A DNA stretch of 8,922 nt. Source: Deltaproteobacteria bacterium. GTDB taxonomy: Bacteria > Desulfobacterota > SM23-61. The translations under genes were made by a program, and so were the position numbers. Below are positions 1 through 5,671 of the stretch, in pieces (position 1 is the stretch's first letter; every line of letters begins with the position of its first letter). Location: contig JAPLIW010000805.1 of assembly GCA_026388915.1 (NCBI GenBank), forward strand, positions 1-8,922, read 5' to 3'. The notes beneath the pieces were generated by a model that worked only from the letters and a program-made list of their open reading frames with translations, was not told the origin of the DNA and made no database searches.

Positions 1-51
1 AATATGAAAACCTGTAAAACCCTGGTCTTTTATTTTGAAGAAAGTTTTCTT

Positions 52-96
52 TCTCTGTGAGCTCTGCGGCCCCGAGCGAAGCGGGCGAGAGAAAAA
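52..96 (+). repeat. Right arm of the gcgggcgagag repeat family
   Basis: The arm starts tctctgtgagctctgcgg and ends agcgaagcgggcgagag (75-91). It matches the right half of the complete units at 1791-3065. Positions 1-51 are AT-rich and resemble the spacer of those units, so a left arm probably lies just outside the window. Confidence 0.85.
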
Positions 97-132
97 TGTC
101 TTTGTTTCTTTGTCAAATAGTTGGCATTTTAA

Positions 133-177
133 CCCTCTGTGTACTCTGCGTCTCTAGCGAAGCGGGCGAGAGATAAA
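133..177 (+). repeat. Right arm of the gcgggcgagag repeat family
   Basis: This is a second right arm (ctctgtgtactctgcgtctc followed by agcgaagcgggcgagag at 156-172), 81 bp after the first. Between the two there is only a possible degenerate left arm (tgtctttgtttctttg, from 97). The arm lies about 90 bp upstream of the oxidoreductase start. Confidence 0.85.
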
Positions 178-256
178 TTCTTTAGGTTTCTAGAGGGGTT
201 ACCGGCATGAAAGTTAGATCAACCTCCGCTTCTGTCCTGAAGATTATAAGGAAATC

Positions 257-262
257 AAGGAG
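257..262 (+). promoter_or_regulatory. Ribosome binding site of the oxidoreductase
   Basis: AAGGAG lies 6 nt before the ATG at 269. It supports that start and makes the gene independent of the repeat arms further upstream. Confidence 0.8.
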
Positions 263-268
263 AAAATC

Positions 269-1273
269 ATGATCCGGATGGGCGTCATCGGCTATGGGTA
301 CTGGGGCCCCAATATCGTCCGGAACTTCAACAGTCTGGACGGATCCAGAGTCGTAGCCGTAAGCGACATGAATGAAGCCTCCCTGCGCAAGGCCAAGAAA
401 GCCTATCCCCATATCTGGGCGACGGCCAACTGCGATGAATTGATCCAATCCAAGGAAGTGGACGTGGTGGCCATTGTGACCCCGGTCTTCACCCACTTCG
501 ATCTCGCCCGGAAGGCCCTCCAGGCGGGGAAGCACATCCTGGTGGAAAAACCCTTCACCTACACCACGGCCGAGGCGGAAGAGCTGGTCGATCTGGCCGA
601 GAAGAAAAAGCTGAAGATCATGGTGGACCACACCTTCCTCTACACCGGGGCCGTGCGGAAGATCAAGGAGCTGATGGATGACGGCACGGTGGGAGACCTG
701 TGCTACTTCGACTCCACAAGGGTCAACCTGGGTCTCTTCCAGCATGACGTGAACGTGGTGTGGGACCTGGCGCCCCACGACCTGGCGATCATGGACCACC
801 TGATCAAGGAAAAGCCCACGGCGGTGGTGGCCACGGGGGAAGCCCATTTCGACAAGGGGATGGAGGACATTTCCTACATCACCGTGTACTTTCCCCACAA
901 CATCATCGCCCACATCAGCGTGAACTGGCTCTCGCCGGTCAAGGTGCGGACCACCCTCATCGGGGGGCTGAAGAAGATGCTGGTCTGGAACGACCTGGAC
1001 CCCGACGAAAAGATCAAGGTCTATGACAAAGGGGTGGACATCAAATCCAGGAACGGCGTGTACAAGCTCCTGGTGAGCTACCGCTCCGGCGACATGTGGG
1101 CCCCCCGGTTGGAGCAGATCGAAGCCCTGAAGCTCATGGCGGAGACTTTTGTGGAGTGCGTCAGCAACGGGAAGAACTGCATCAATGACGGCGCGTCCGG
1201 CCTTCGGGTGGTAAAGATGCTGGAGGCGGCGGACAAGTCGCTCAAGAAAAAAGGAGAAATCGTCTACCTGTGA
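269..1273 (+). CDS. Gfo/Idh/MocA family NAD(P)-dependent sugar oxidoreductase (WbpB/WlbA-like role)
   Basis: This 334-residue cytosolic dehydrogenase has the two-domain Gfo/Idh/MocA layout. An N-terminal Rossmann fold carries the nucleotide motif G8-Y-G10-Y-W-G13, followed by the family EKP motif at 93-95, whose lysine is the usual catalytic residue. The C-terminal domain has the WDLAPHD motif (165-171), where H170 is the likely second catalytic residue. The length is normal for the family, and AAGGAG 6 nt upstream fixes the ATG. The gene overlaps the following acetyltransferase by 4 nt, so the two are cotranscribed and probably translationally coupled. With an acetyltransferase and a PLP aminotransferase nearby, the likely role is oxidation of the C3 hydroxyl of a UDP-2-acetamido-uronate (the WbpB/WlbA step), giving the keto sugar for amination. 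The family assignment is secure. The substrate is inferred from context; another nucleotide-sugar 3-dehydrogenase is possible. The 6-dehydrogenase expected upstream in the pathway is not in this window. Confidence 0.9.
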   Translation: MIRMGVIGYGYWGPNIVRNFNSLDGSRVVAVSDMNEASLRKAKKAYPHIWATANCDELIQSKEVDVVAIVTPVFTHFDLARKALQAGKHILVEKPFTYTTAEAEELVDLAEKKKLKIMVDHTFLYTGAVRKIKELMDDGTVGDLCYFDSTRVNLGLFQHDVNVVWDLAPHDLAIMDHLIKEKPTAVVATGEAHFDKGMEDISYITVYFPHNIIAHISVNWLSPVKVRTTLIGGLKKMLVWNDLDPDEKIKVYDKGVDIKSRNGVYKLLVSYRSGDMWAPRLEQIEALKLMAETFVECVSNGKNCINDGASGLRVVKMLEAADKSLKKKGEIVYL

Positions 1274-1785
1274 AGTATCTATGCATTTCCGAAGACGTCA
1301 AACTGGGCAAAAATGTTAGGCTTTCCAAATTCATCAACCTGTACGGGTGCTCGATCGGCGACGGCACCAAGATCGGGGCCTTTGTAGAGGTCCAGAAGAA
1401 CGCGAAAGTCGGCCAGAACTGCAAGATCTCCAGCCACACCTTCATCTGCGAAGGCGTCACCATCGAAGACAGCGTCTTCGTGGGCCACGGCGTTACCTTC
1501 ATCAATGACCCCTTCCCCCGCGCCACCAATCCCCTCGGCGACCTCCAGACCGAAGCAGACTGGAAGGTAGAGCCCACCCTGGTTAAAAAAGGGGCCTCCA
1601 TCGGCTCCAATTCCACCATTCTCAGCCGGGTGACCATCGGCGAGAACGCGATTGTGGGCGCTGGAAGTGTAGTCACCAAAAACGTCCCCCCCAACGCCAT
1701 CGTGGCCGGCAACCCGGCCAAGGTTTTGCGCCGCTTCTCGCGGAGCCCAAAGAAATCGGTGAGAAAAAAGGCGTCCAAACCATAA
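1270..1785 (+). CDS. Left-handed beta-helix (hexapeptide) sugar N-acetyltransferase, WbpD/WlbB-like
   Basis: A 171-residue acyltransferase built of hexapeptide repeats: about residues 11-75 form the first coils (for example SIGDGTKIGAFVEV, KVGQNCKI) and 104-147 the last (ASIGSNSTI, VTIGENAIVGAGSVV, then the family ending AGNPAKVLRRF). A loop at 77-103 containing FINDPFPRATN interrupts the helix, as in WbpD-type 3-N-acetyltransferases, which have an F-N-x-x-x-PR loop at the same place. The start is GTG at 1270, inside the previous gene's stop (GTGA overlap), with AAGGAG at 1251-1256, a rather long 13-nt spacing. The likely reaction is acetyl-CoA-dependent acetylation of the 3-amino group of a UDP-sugar, after the oxidoreductase and aminotransferase steps. 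The C-terminus is a basic tail (RRFSRSPKKSVRKKASKP) beyond the fold. A repeat unit begins about 5 nt after the stop codon. The fold is certain; the exact acceptor sugar is inferred. Confidence 0.88.
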   Translation: MKYLCISEDVKLGKNVRLSKFINLYGCSIGDGTKIGAFVEVQKNAKVGQNCKISSHTFICEGVTIEDSVFVGHGVTFINDPFPRATNPLGDLQTEADWKVEPTLVKKGASIGSNSTILSRVTIGENAIVGAGSVVTKNVPPNAIVAGNPAKVLRRFSRSPKKSVRKKASKP

Positions 1786-1790
1786 AGAAT

Positions 1791-1910
1791 TGTCTCTCGC
1801 AGAGGCGCAGAGAACGCAGAGAAAAGGCGAAGTTATGGCTTTAATAATAAAAAGGTTGTTGTTTTCCCCTCTGTGTACTCTGCGACTCTAGCGAAGCGGG
1901 CGAGAGAAAA
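1791..1910 (+). repeat. Complete palindromic repeat unit 1
   Basis: The left arm (tgtctctcgcagag, then cgcagag copies in 9-nt steps) is followed by an AT-rich spacer of about 45 bp and a right arm ending agcgaagcgggcgagag (1890-1906). The right arm is the reverse complement of the left arm plus an extra 10 nt (agcgaagcgg), so the unit is an imperfect palindrome with a readable orientation. It starts 5 nt after the acetyltransferase stop codon. Confidence 0.9.
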
Positions 1911-1917
1911 AAGCCGT

Positions 1918-2037
1918 TGTCTCTCGCAGAGCCCGCAGAGATCGCAGAGAAAAGACGAATTTATGGGTTTAATGCTGAAATCGCTTTTGTTTTTCCCTCT
2001 GTGGCCTCTGCGACTCTAGCGAAGCGGGCGAGAGAAA
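1918..2037 (+). repeat. Complete palindromic repeat unit 2
   Basis: It has the same length (120 bp) and layout as unit 1, separated from it by the short linker aagccgt. Its spacer is recognisably related to that of unit 1 (gacgaatttatgggttt against ggcgaagttatggcttt), so the whole unit was copied, not just the arms. Confidence 0.9.
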
Positions 2038-2044
2038 ATGCCGT

Positions 2045-2182
2045 TGTCTCTCGCAGAGCCCGCAGGGTTCGCAGCGAAGACCTGTAAATTAATAATCCCT
2101 CATATCTTGGCTTTGTATTTAGACCAATATTTGGGTTTTCCCTGTGAACTCTGCGGCCTCGAGCGAAGCGGGCGAGAGAAAA
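2045..2182 (+). repeat. Complete palindromic repeat unit 3
   Basis: The left arm (tgtctctcgcagagcccgca) is degenerate at its inner end (cgcagcgaag). The spacer is longer and more diverged. The right arm (2140-2182) has ctcgagcgaagcgg in place of the usual ctctagcgaagcgg. The linker aagccgc leads into unit 4. Confidence 0.88.
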
Positions 2183-2189
2183 AAGCCGC

Positions 2190-2320
2190 TGTCTCTCGCA
2201 GAGCCCGCAGAGTTCGCAGAGAAGACCCGAAAATGAAACCCGTAGGACCCAGGGCTTGTATTTTAGAAATATTGTGCTCCCCCTGTGTGCTCTGTGTCTC
2301 TAGCGAAGCGGGCGAGAAAT
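2190..2320 (+). repeat. Complete palindromic repeat unit 4, abutting the GxxExxY gene
   Basis: The left arm is typical. The spacer ends in tattttagaaatattgtgct, and the right arm ends agcgaagcgggcgagaaata at 2302-2321. The ATG of the next gene follows 2 nt after the unit, so the right arm forms that gene's leader. Confidence 0.88.
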
Positions 2321-2322
2321 AA

Positions 2323-2727
2323 ATGAACCTTGAATTGAACCTGCTTTCTTCTAAAGTCATCGAAGCTGCAATCAAGGTGCATAGCGAATTAGGCCCTGGA
2401 CTTTTAGAAAGCGTCTACAACTCCTGCATGCTGGTAGAATTAAGGGAAATGAATCTCGATGTAAAATCTGAAGTACCTTTACCTGTTTTTTATCGAGGAA
2501 AGAAAATTGCCGAAGATGGCTTTAGGTTGGACTTGCTAATTGAAGATACAATCATAGTGGAGTTGAAATCTTTGGAGAATATCCAACCTGTTCACAAAAA
2601 GCAGCTCCTGACTTACCTTCGGCTGGCCAACAAGCCCTTAGGCTTATTGATTAATTTCAATGAGGCCTTGCTAAAAGACGGCATTACCAGGATCATTAAT
2701 CAGAAGCGTAAGGCAGAATCGGTTTAG
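2323..2727 (+). CDS. GxxExxY family protein (PD-(D/E)XK-like), inside the repeat array
   Basis: This 134-residue soluble protein carries the family signature GLLESVY (G26, E29, Y32) in the first helical region. Next come FRLDLLIEDTIIVELK, with D70 and E80-x-K82 placed as in a PD-(D/E)XK nuclease core, and HKKQLLTYL (Q94, Y98). The length fits the family. These proteins are widespread in environmental genomes, usually in several copies per genome; their biochemical role is not established, and nuclease-like activity is inferred only from the fold motifs. The ATG lies 5 nt after a repeat right arm, with only a weak purine stretch (gggcgag) as ribosome binding site. A lone right arm follows 26 bp after the stop. 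GC content is visibly lower (low-to-mid 40s percent by rough hand count of several lines) than in the flanking sugar genes (about 60 percent or more). That suggests a different origin and insertion into the sugar operon. Confidence 0.88.
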   Translation: MNLELNLLSSKVIEAAIKVHSELGPGLLESVYNSCMLVELREMNLDVKSEVPLPVFYRGKKIAEDGFRLDLLIEDTIIVELKSLENIQPVHKKQLLTYLRLANKPLGLLINFNEALLKDGITRIINQKRKAESV

Positions 2728-2753
2728 TTATTTTTTGCTTTTAATATACCAAT

Positions 2754-2798
2754 TCTCTGTGATCTCTGCGTCTCTAGCGAAGCGGGCGAGAGGAAAAA
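2754..2798 (+). repeat. Solo right arm after the GxxExxY gene
   Basis: It reads tctctgtgatctctgcgtct and then agcgaagcgggcgagag at 2776-2792, with no left arm between it and the upstream gene. With unit 4 it brackets the GxxExxY gene between two right arms in direct orientation. Confidence 0.85.
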
Positions 2799-2804
2799 AG
2801 CCGT

Positions 2805-2927
2805 TGTCTCTCGCAGAGGCGCAGAGGACACAGAGAAAAAAGCGGATTTAGGTTTTTATTCTGAAAGGGTTGTTGTTTTTCCCTCTGCGAACTCTGCGAC
2901 TCTAGCGAAGCGGGCGAGAGGAAAAAA
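2805..2927 (+). repeat. Complete palindromic repeat unit 5
   Basis: The left arm contains cgcagaggcgcagaggacac; the spacer resembles those of units 1 and 2 (ggatttaggtttttattctg, ggttgttgtttttccctctg). The right arm core is at 2904-2920. The linker aagccgt on both sides is the same as between units 1 and 2. Confidence 0.9.
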
Positions 2928-2932
2928 GCCGT

Positions 2933-3065
2933 TGTCTCTCGCAGAGCCCGCAGGGTTCGCAGAGAAAAATACGAAAAGATAGCCTATTGAATTTTAGGTT
3001 ATATTTTTACAAATATTTTGATTCTCTCTGTGAGCTCTGCGACTCTAGCGAAGCGGGCGAGAGAA
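2933..3065 (+). repeat. Complete palindromic repeat unit 6
   Basis: The left arm (tgtctctcgcagagcccgca) is followed by a longer AT-rich spacer of the unit 3/4 type, and the right arm core lies at 3047-3063. Confidence 0.88.
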
Positions 3066-3070
3066 ATTGT

Positions 3071-3117
3071 AGTTGTCTTTAAGAATTCCATGATCTCCAG
3101 CGAAGCGGGCGAGAAAA
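3071..3117 (+). repeat. Collapsed repeat unit directly before the aminotransferase
   Basis: A degenerate left-arm start (gttgtcttt) is followed after about 20 bp by the right-arm end agcgaagcgggcgagaa (3099-3115). The spacer and inner arm halves are missing, as expected for a deletion within a unit. The aminotransferase ATG at 3119 follows directly, and gcgggcgag 6 nt upstream is the only ribosome-binding candidate. Confidence 0.7.
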
Positions 3118-3118
3118 G

Positions 3119-4426
3119 ATGAAAGTACCTTTTTTGGACCTGAAAGCCCAGTATTTATCCATGAAAGACGAAATCCACGCGGCCATCCAGGAGGTCCTGG
3201 ACGCCACGGCCTTTGCCGGCGGGCCCTTTGTGGCCCGGTTTGAAAAAGAGTTCGCCGCCTTCTGCGGCTGCCAGGAGGGGATCGGCGTGGGCAGCGGGAC
3301 CGAAGCGCTGTGGCTCTGCCTCCTGGCCCTGGGCATCGGGCCGGGGGACGAAGTGATCACCGTCCCCAACTCCTTCATCGCCACGGCCGAGGCCATCAGC
3401 TTCTGCGGCGCCTCCCCGGCCTTCGTGGACGTGGACCCAAGCACCTACACCCTCGACCCGAATAAATTGGAAGAGTATTTAAAATTCCGCAATCCGAATT
3501 CCGCAATCCGCAATCGAAGGAGCCAGGAATCAAGAGTCAGGAGTCAGGACGCAACTTCCAGCGGTCGGCGGTCGGCAGTCAGCGGTCAGCAGTCAGGGGG
3601 CAGGGGGCAGAACCCCGCAACTCGAAACCCGAAACCCGAAACTCGGAACGCTTCTTCAATCCGCAATCCGCAATCCGCATTCCGCAATGGCACGCCGAAG
3701 GCGGTGATCCCGGTTCACTTGTTTGGCCAACCCGCCGACATGGACCCCATTTTGGAGATTGCCAAGAAGTATAATCTTGCGGTCATCGAAGATGCCTGCC
3801 AGGCCCACGGGGCCCTGTATAAGGAGAAGAAGGCCGGCTCCCTGGGCGACGCCGGCTGTTTCAGCTTCTACCCGGGGAAGAACCTGGGGGCCTACGGGGA
3901 GGCGGGGGCGGTGGTAACCAACAATCCCGTCATGGCGGCCAAGATGCGCATGGTCCGGGACCACGGGCAGTCCAAGAAGTACCACCATGACCTCATCGGC
4001 TGGAACGACCGCATGGACGGGATCCAGGGGGCCATCCTCAGCGCCAAGCTCAAGCACCTTTCGGCGTGGAACGAGGCCCGCAGGAAGAACGCCCTTCTGT
4101 ATACGAAACTGCTGAAAAATACCGGCGGTATTGTCGTTCCCGAAGAAGCCCCCTATGCCCGGCACATCTACCACATCTATGCCGTCCGGGTGCAGAACCG
4201 GGACAAACTCATGAGCGCCCTGGGCGAAAAGGGGATCAGCTGCGGAATTCATTACCCCATCCCCATCCACCTGACCGATGCCTACAAGTTCATGGGCCTG
4301 GGGAAGGGCAGCTTTCCCGCGGCCGAGAAGTGCGCCAACGAATTCCTCTCCCTCCCCATGTTCCCCGAGCTCGCGGAGGAACAGATCGAATACGTCTGTT
4401 CGGAAATAAAAATCCTCCTATCATAA
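3119..4426 (+). CDS. DegT/DnrJ/EryC1/StrS PLP-dependent sugar aminotransferase with internal repeat insertion (WbpE-like role)
   Basis: A fold-type I PLP enzyme that aminates a keto nucleotide-sugar in the cytosol. Motifs in order: GSGTEAL at 58-64 (phosphate binding), EDACQAHGA at 224-232 (D225 pairs with the PLP pyridine nitrogen, Q228 stacks), SFYPGKNLGAYGEAG at 249-263 with K254 as the Schiff-base lysine, DHGQSKKYHH at 281-290, and HYPIPIHL at 378-385. The protein is 435 residues, about 65-70 longer than the family norm. The excess is one block, about residues 123-190, between LEEYLK and GTPKAVIPVHLFG, encoded by a mosaic of short repeats in frame. Removing it restores a normal length of about 367. 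No catalytic motif is hit and the frame stays open, so the enzyme may still work. The probable role is 3-amination of the ketone made by the oxidoreductase at 269. The substrate is inferred from context. A repeat array separates it from its presumed partners. Confidence 0.9.
   Translation: MKVPFLDLKAQYLSMKDEIHAAIQEVLDATAFAGGPFVARFEKEFAAFCGCQEGIGVGSGTEALWLCLLALGIGPGDEVITVPNSFIATAEAISFCGASPAFVDVDPSTYTLDPNKLEEYLKFRNPNSAIRNRRSQESRVRSQDATSSGRRSAVSGQQSGGRGQNPATRNPKPETRNASSIRNPQSAFRNGTPKAVIPVHLFGQPADMDPILEIAKKYNLAVIEDACQAHGALYKEKKAGSLGDAGCFSFYPGKNLGAYGEAGAVVTNNPVMAAKMRMVRDHGQSKKYHHDLIGWNDRMDGIQGAILSAKLKHLSAWNEARRKNALLYTKLLKNTGGIVVPEEAPYARHIYHIYAVRVQNRDKLMSALGEKGISCGIHYPIPIHLTDAYKFMGLGKGSFPAAEKCANEFLSLPMFPELAEEQIEYVCSEIKILLS
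3485..3688 (+). repeat. In-frame mosaic of short repeats inside the aminotransferase gene
   Basis: Five blocks follow each other: ccgcaat / aatccgcaatccgca type (3485-3515); agtcaggagtcagga type (3519-3549); cggtcggcggtcggcagtca type with ggcagggggcag (3559-3608); cgaaacccgaaacccgaaac type (3611-3648); then the first type again (3658-3688). The insertion is thus bounded by direct copies of the same motif. It encodes a polar, R/N/S/Q-rich and probably disordered stretch and contains no stop in the gene's frame. The length is close to 204 bp, a multiple of three. Confidence 0.9.
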
Positions 4427-4434
4427 CAAAGACC

Positions 4435-4470
4435 GTATCTCTCGCAGAGCCCGCAGGGCCCGCAGAGAAA
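4435..4470 (+). repeat. Solo left arm of the palindromic repeat family
   Basis: It reads tatctctcgcagagcccgca and continues with cgcagagaaa, starting about 9 nt after the aminotransferase stop. The beginning of a unit spacer follows (gggcgaatttttggtttta), but no right arm is found in the 370 bp after it, so the unit is truncated. Confidence 0.85.
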
Positions 4471-4550
4471 GGGCGAATTTTTGGTTTTACTAGGGAGTCC
4501 ATTATAGTCTAAACATTAATTGGAAGACGTTGCCTTTTGAAAACCTCGAA

Positions 4551-4632
4551 CTGGACTCCGGCTTTCGCCGGAGTGACGAACATTAGAAAGGCATGGTTCC
4601 TGGTTGTCATTCTGGCGAAAGCCGGAATCCAG
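4551..4632. repeat. Inverted repeat element of the ccggctttcgccgg family
   Basis: The left arm 4551-4577 (ctggactccggctttcgccg...) and right arm 4606-4632 (gtcattctggcgaaagccgg...) are reverse complements over about 27 bp with two mismatches, around a 28-bp centre. Each arm contains its own small hairpin (ccggctttcgccgg). The same arm sequence recurs at 8586-8656. It lies between convergent genes and could act as a bidirectional terminator, but has no U-tract typical of one. Confidence 0.8.
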
Positions 4633-4716
4633 GATGATGAAAAGACGGAATTCCTGTCCAGATAATTATGGCCTCATTAGTAATATTAGAAAAAGAGTCA
4701 AAGAAAAAAGACTGAA

Positions 4717-4833
4717 TGGGACACGGATAAACACGGATGAACACGGATAAAAGAGAAATTCAAATTTTAGGCACTTTAGGCATTTCGAATTTTAGGCATT
4801 TTTCTGTGTTTATCCGTGTTCATCTGTGTCCCA
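4717..4833. repeat. Inverted repeat built of acacggat(a/g)a units
   Basis: The left arm (4717-4750) has tgggacacggataaacacgg followed by further 11-nt units acacggatgaa and acacggataa. The right arm (4801-4833) is the inverted version, ending catctgtgtccca. The centre (about 4757-4800) holds copies of aaattttaggca / ctttaggcattt. The right arm ends 9 nt beyond the stop of the minus-strand corrinoid gene, so it would form a long hairpin in that transcript's 3' end. Apart from the repeats, the 4427-4842 interval shows no gene. Confidence 0.8.
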
Positions 4834-4842
4834 TAAATATTT

Positions 4843-5475
4843 CTAGTTTTTTCCCAGAAGCTCTTTGGCTTTCTGGGCGGCGAGGTAGGCATCGGGGGCA
4901 AACCCGTCGGCCCCGAGTCTGCGGGCATATTCCTCCGTCAGAGGAGCCCCCCCCACCATGATCCTGGTTTTTGGATTTTCCTTGCGGACAGCCTTGATGG
5001 CCTGCTCGATATTCAGCATGGTGGAGCTGAGAAGCGCCGAAATTCCTACCAGGTCGGCCTTGTTCTCCCGGCAAGCCTGGGCAAAAGTCTCGGGATGTAC
5101 GTCGGTTCCGAGGTCGACGACCCGGAACCCGGCCCCCTCCAGGCAGATCTTCACGATATTCTTGCCGATGTCGTGGACGTCCCCGAAGATCGTCCCGATG
5201 ACGAAGACCCCCTGGCCCCCCAGGCCCATGGAAGGCACGCTGGCCTTGATGACTTCCACGGATTTGGTCATGGCATGGCCGGCGGCGATCAATTCGGGCA
5301 GGAAGGCGGTCCCTTTGGAAAACTCATCCCCCACCTGATTCAAGGCGGGAAGCATGGCTTTTTGCAGGATCTCCTCCCATGGGGTTCCTCTTTCCAACTC
5401 CATTTTGGTGTACTTCACCGAATCCTTGCTGCTTCCCTTGTATATGCTCTCGCGGATGTCTGCCAGGCTGCTCAT
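4843..5475 (-). CDS. Corrinoid (B12-binding) protein of methyltransferase systems, MtbC/MttC-like
   Basis: This 210-residue cytosolic protein carries a cobamide cofactor that shuttles methyl groups between a substrate methyltransferase and an acceptor methyltransferase. Residues about 5-85 form the helical cap domain (B12-binding type 2). Residues about 88-207 form the Rossmann-like cobalamin domain with GDVHDIGKNIV (D99, H101 as cobalt ligand, G104), GISALLSSTM (144-153) and IMVGGAPLT (172-180), all in the canonical order. Length is typical. The ATG is preceded by a GGAGGAGGAG stretch. No methyltransferase (MtaB, MttB, MtbB or MtgB type) and no reactivase (RamA) gene lies beside it, so the methyl donor (methanol, methylamine, betaine or methoxylated aromatics) cannot be named. 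The family is certain, the substrate open. It is convergent with the aminotransferase. Confidence 0.93.
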   Translation of the reverse strand: MSSLADIRESIYKGSSKDSVKYTKMELERGTPWEEILQKAMLPALNQVGDEFSKGTAFLPELIAAGHAMTKSVEVIKASVPSMGLGGQGVFVIGTIFGDVHDIGKNIVKICLEGAGFRVVDLGTDVHPETFAQACRENKADLVGISALLSSTMLNIEQAIKAVRKENPKTRIMVGGAPLTEEYARRLGADGFAPDAYLAAQKAKELLGKN

Positions 5476-5480
5476 AAGAA

Positions 5481-5490
5481 TCTCCTCCTC
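5481..5490 (-). promoter_or_regulatory. Ribosome binding site of the corrinoid protein gene
   Basis: On the minus strand GGAGGAGGAG-type sequence sits 5 nt before the ATG at 5475, an unusually strong site suggesting high translation. Confidence 0.8.
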
Positions 5491-5541
5491 CAGGGGAATC
5501 GGGTTGGGATCATCGATCCGGGGTGGCCGAATTTGAAGAAA

Positions 5542-5570
5542 ATGGTAGGGGGTTAAATTGATGCTGTCAA
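5542..5570 (-). promoter_or_regulatory. Candidate sigma-70 promoter of the corrinoid protein gene
   Basis: On the minus strand TTGACA (5565-5570) is followed after 17 nt by TACCAT (5542-5547). The -35 box is perfect and the -10 box matches 4 of 6. Transcription would start near 5535, about 60 nt before the ATG. Confidence 0.5.
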
Positions 5571-5671
5571 GGCATATTTTCAGGTCAAGGTTAAGGCTAA
5601 GGGAAAGCAGCTGGAAAAGGATAGGTTCAACCGATTTTTAATAACCGTAGGGATCGGGCGGGCATAAAAGA

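Noticed and set aside
182..913. Long minus-strand open frame over the oxidoreductase
   Set aside because: It is antisense to a gene with complete family motifs, and the His/Val/Gly-rich product has no recognisable domain; typical of high-GC shadow frames.
2038..2322. Open frame of 94 codons (starts MPLSLAEPAG)
   Set aside because: It is entirely repeat units 3 and 4 read through; the peptide repeats the SLAEPA motif coming from the arms, with no ribosome binding site.
1791..3065. CRISPR array
   Set aside because: Repeats are imperfect, left and right arms differ, the intervening segments are homologous to one another rather than unique, and no cas gene is present.
1786..3118. Integron cassette array with attC sites
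   Set aside because: Imperfect palindromes with an asymmetric bulge after genes recall attC, but no RYYYAAC-type core sites and no integrase are seen, and most units sit in tandem without a gene.
3119..4426. Aminotransferase as a pseudogene
   Set aside because: Despite the inserted repeats the frame is intact and all PLP-binding motifs are present, so it is kept as a gene with an insertion.
4066..4512. 148-codon plus-strand frame overlapping the aminotransferase end
   Set aside because: Shifted frame of a conserved gene, ending in repeat DNA; Arg/Pro-rich composition and no family match.
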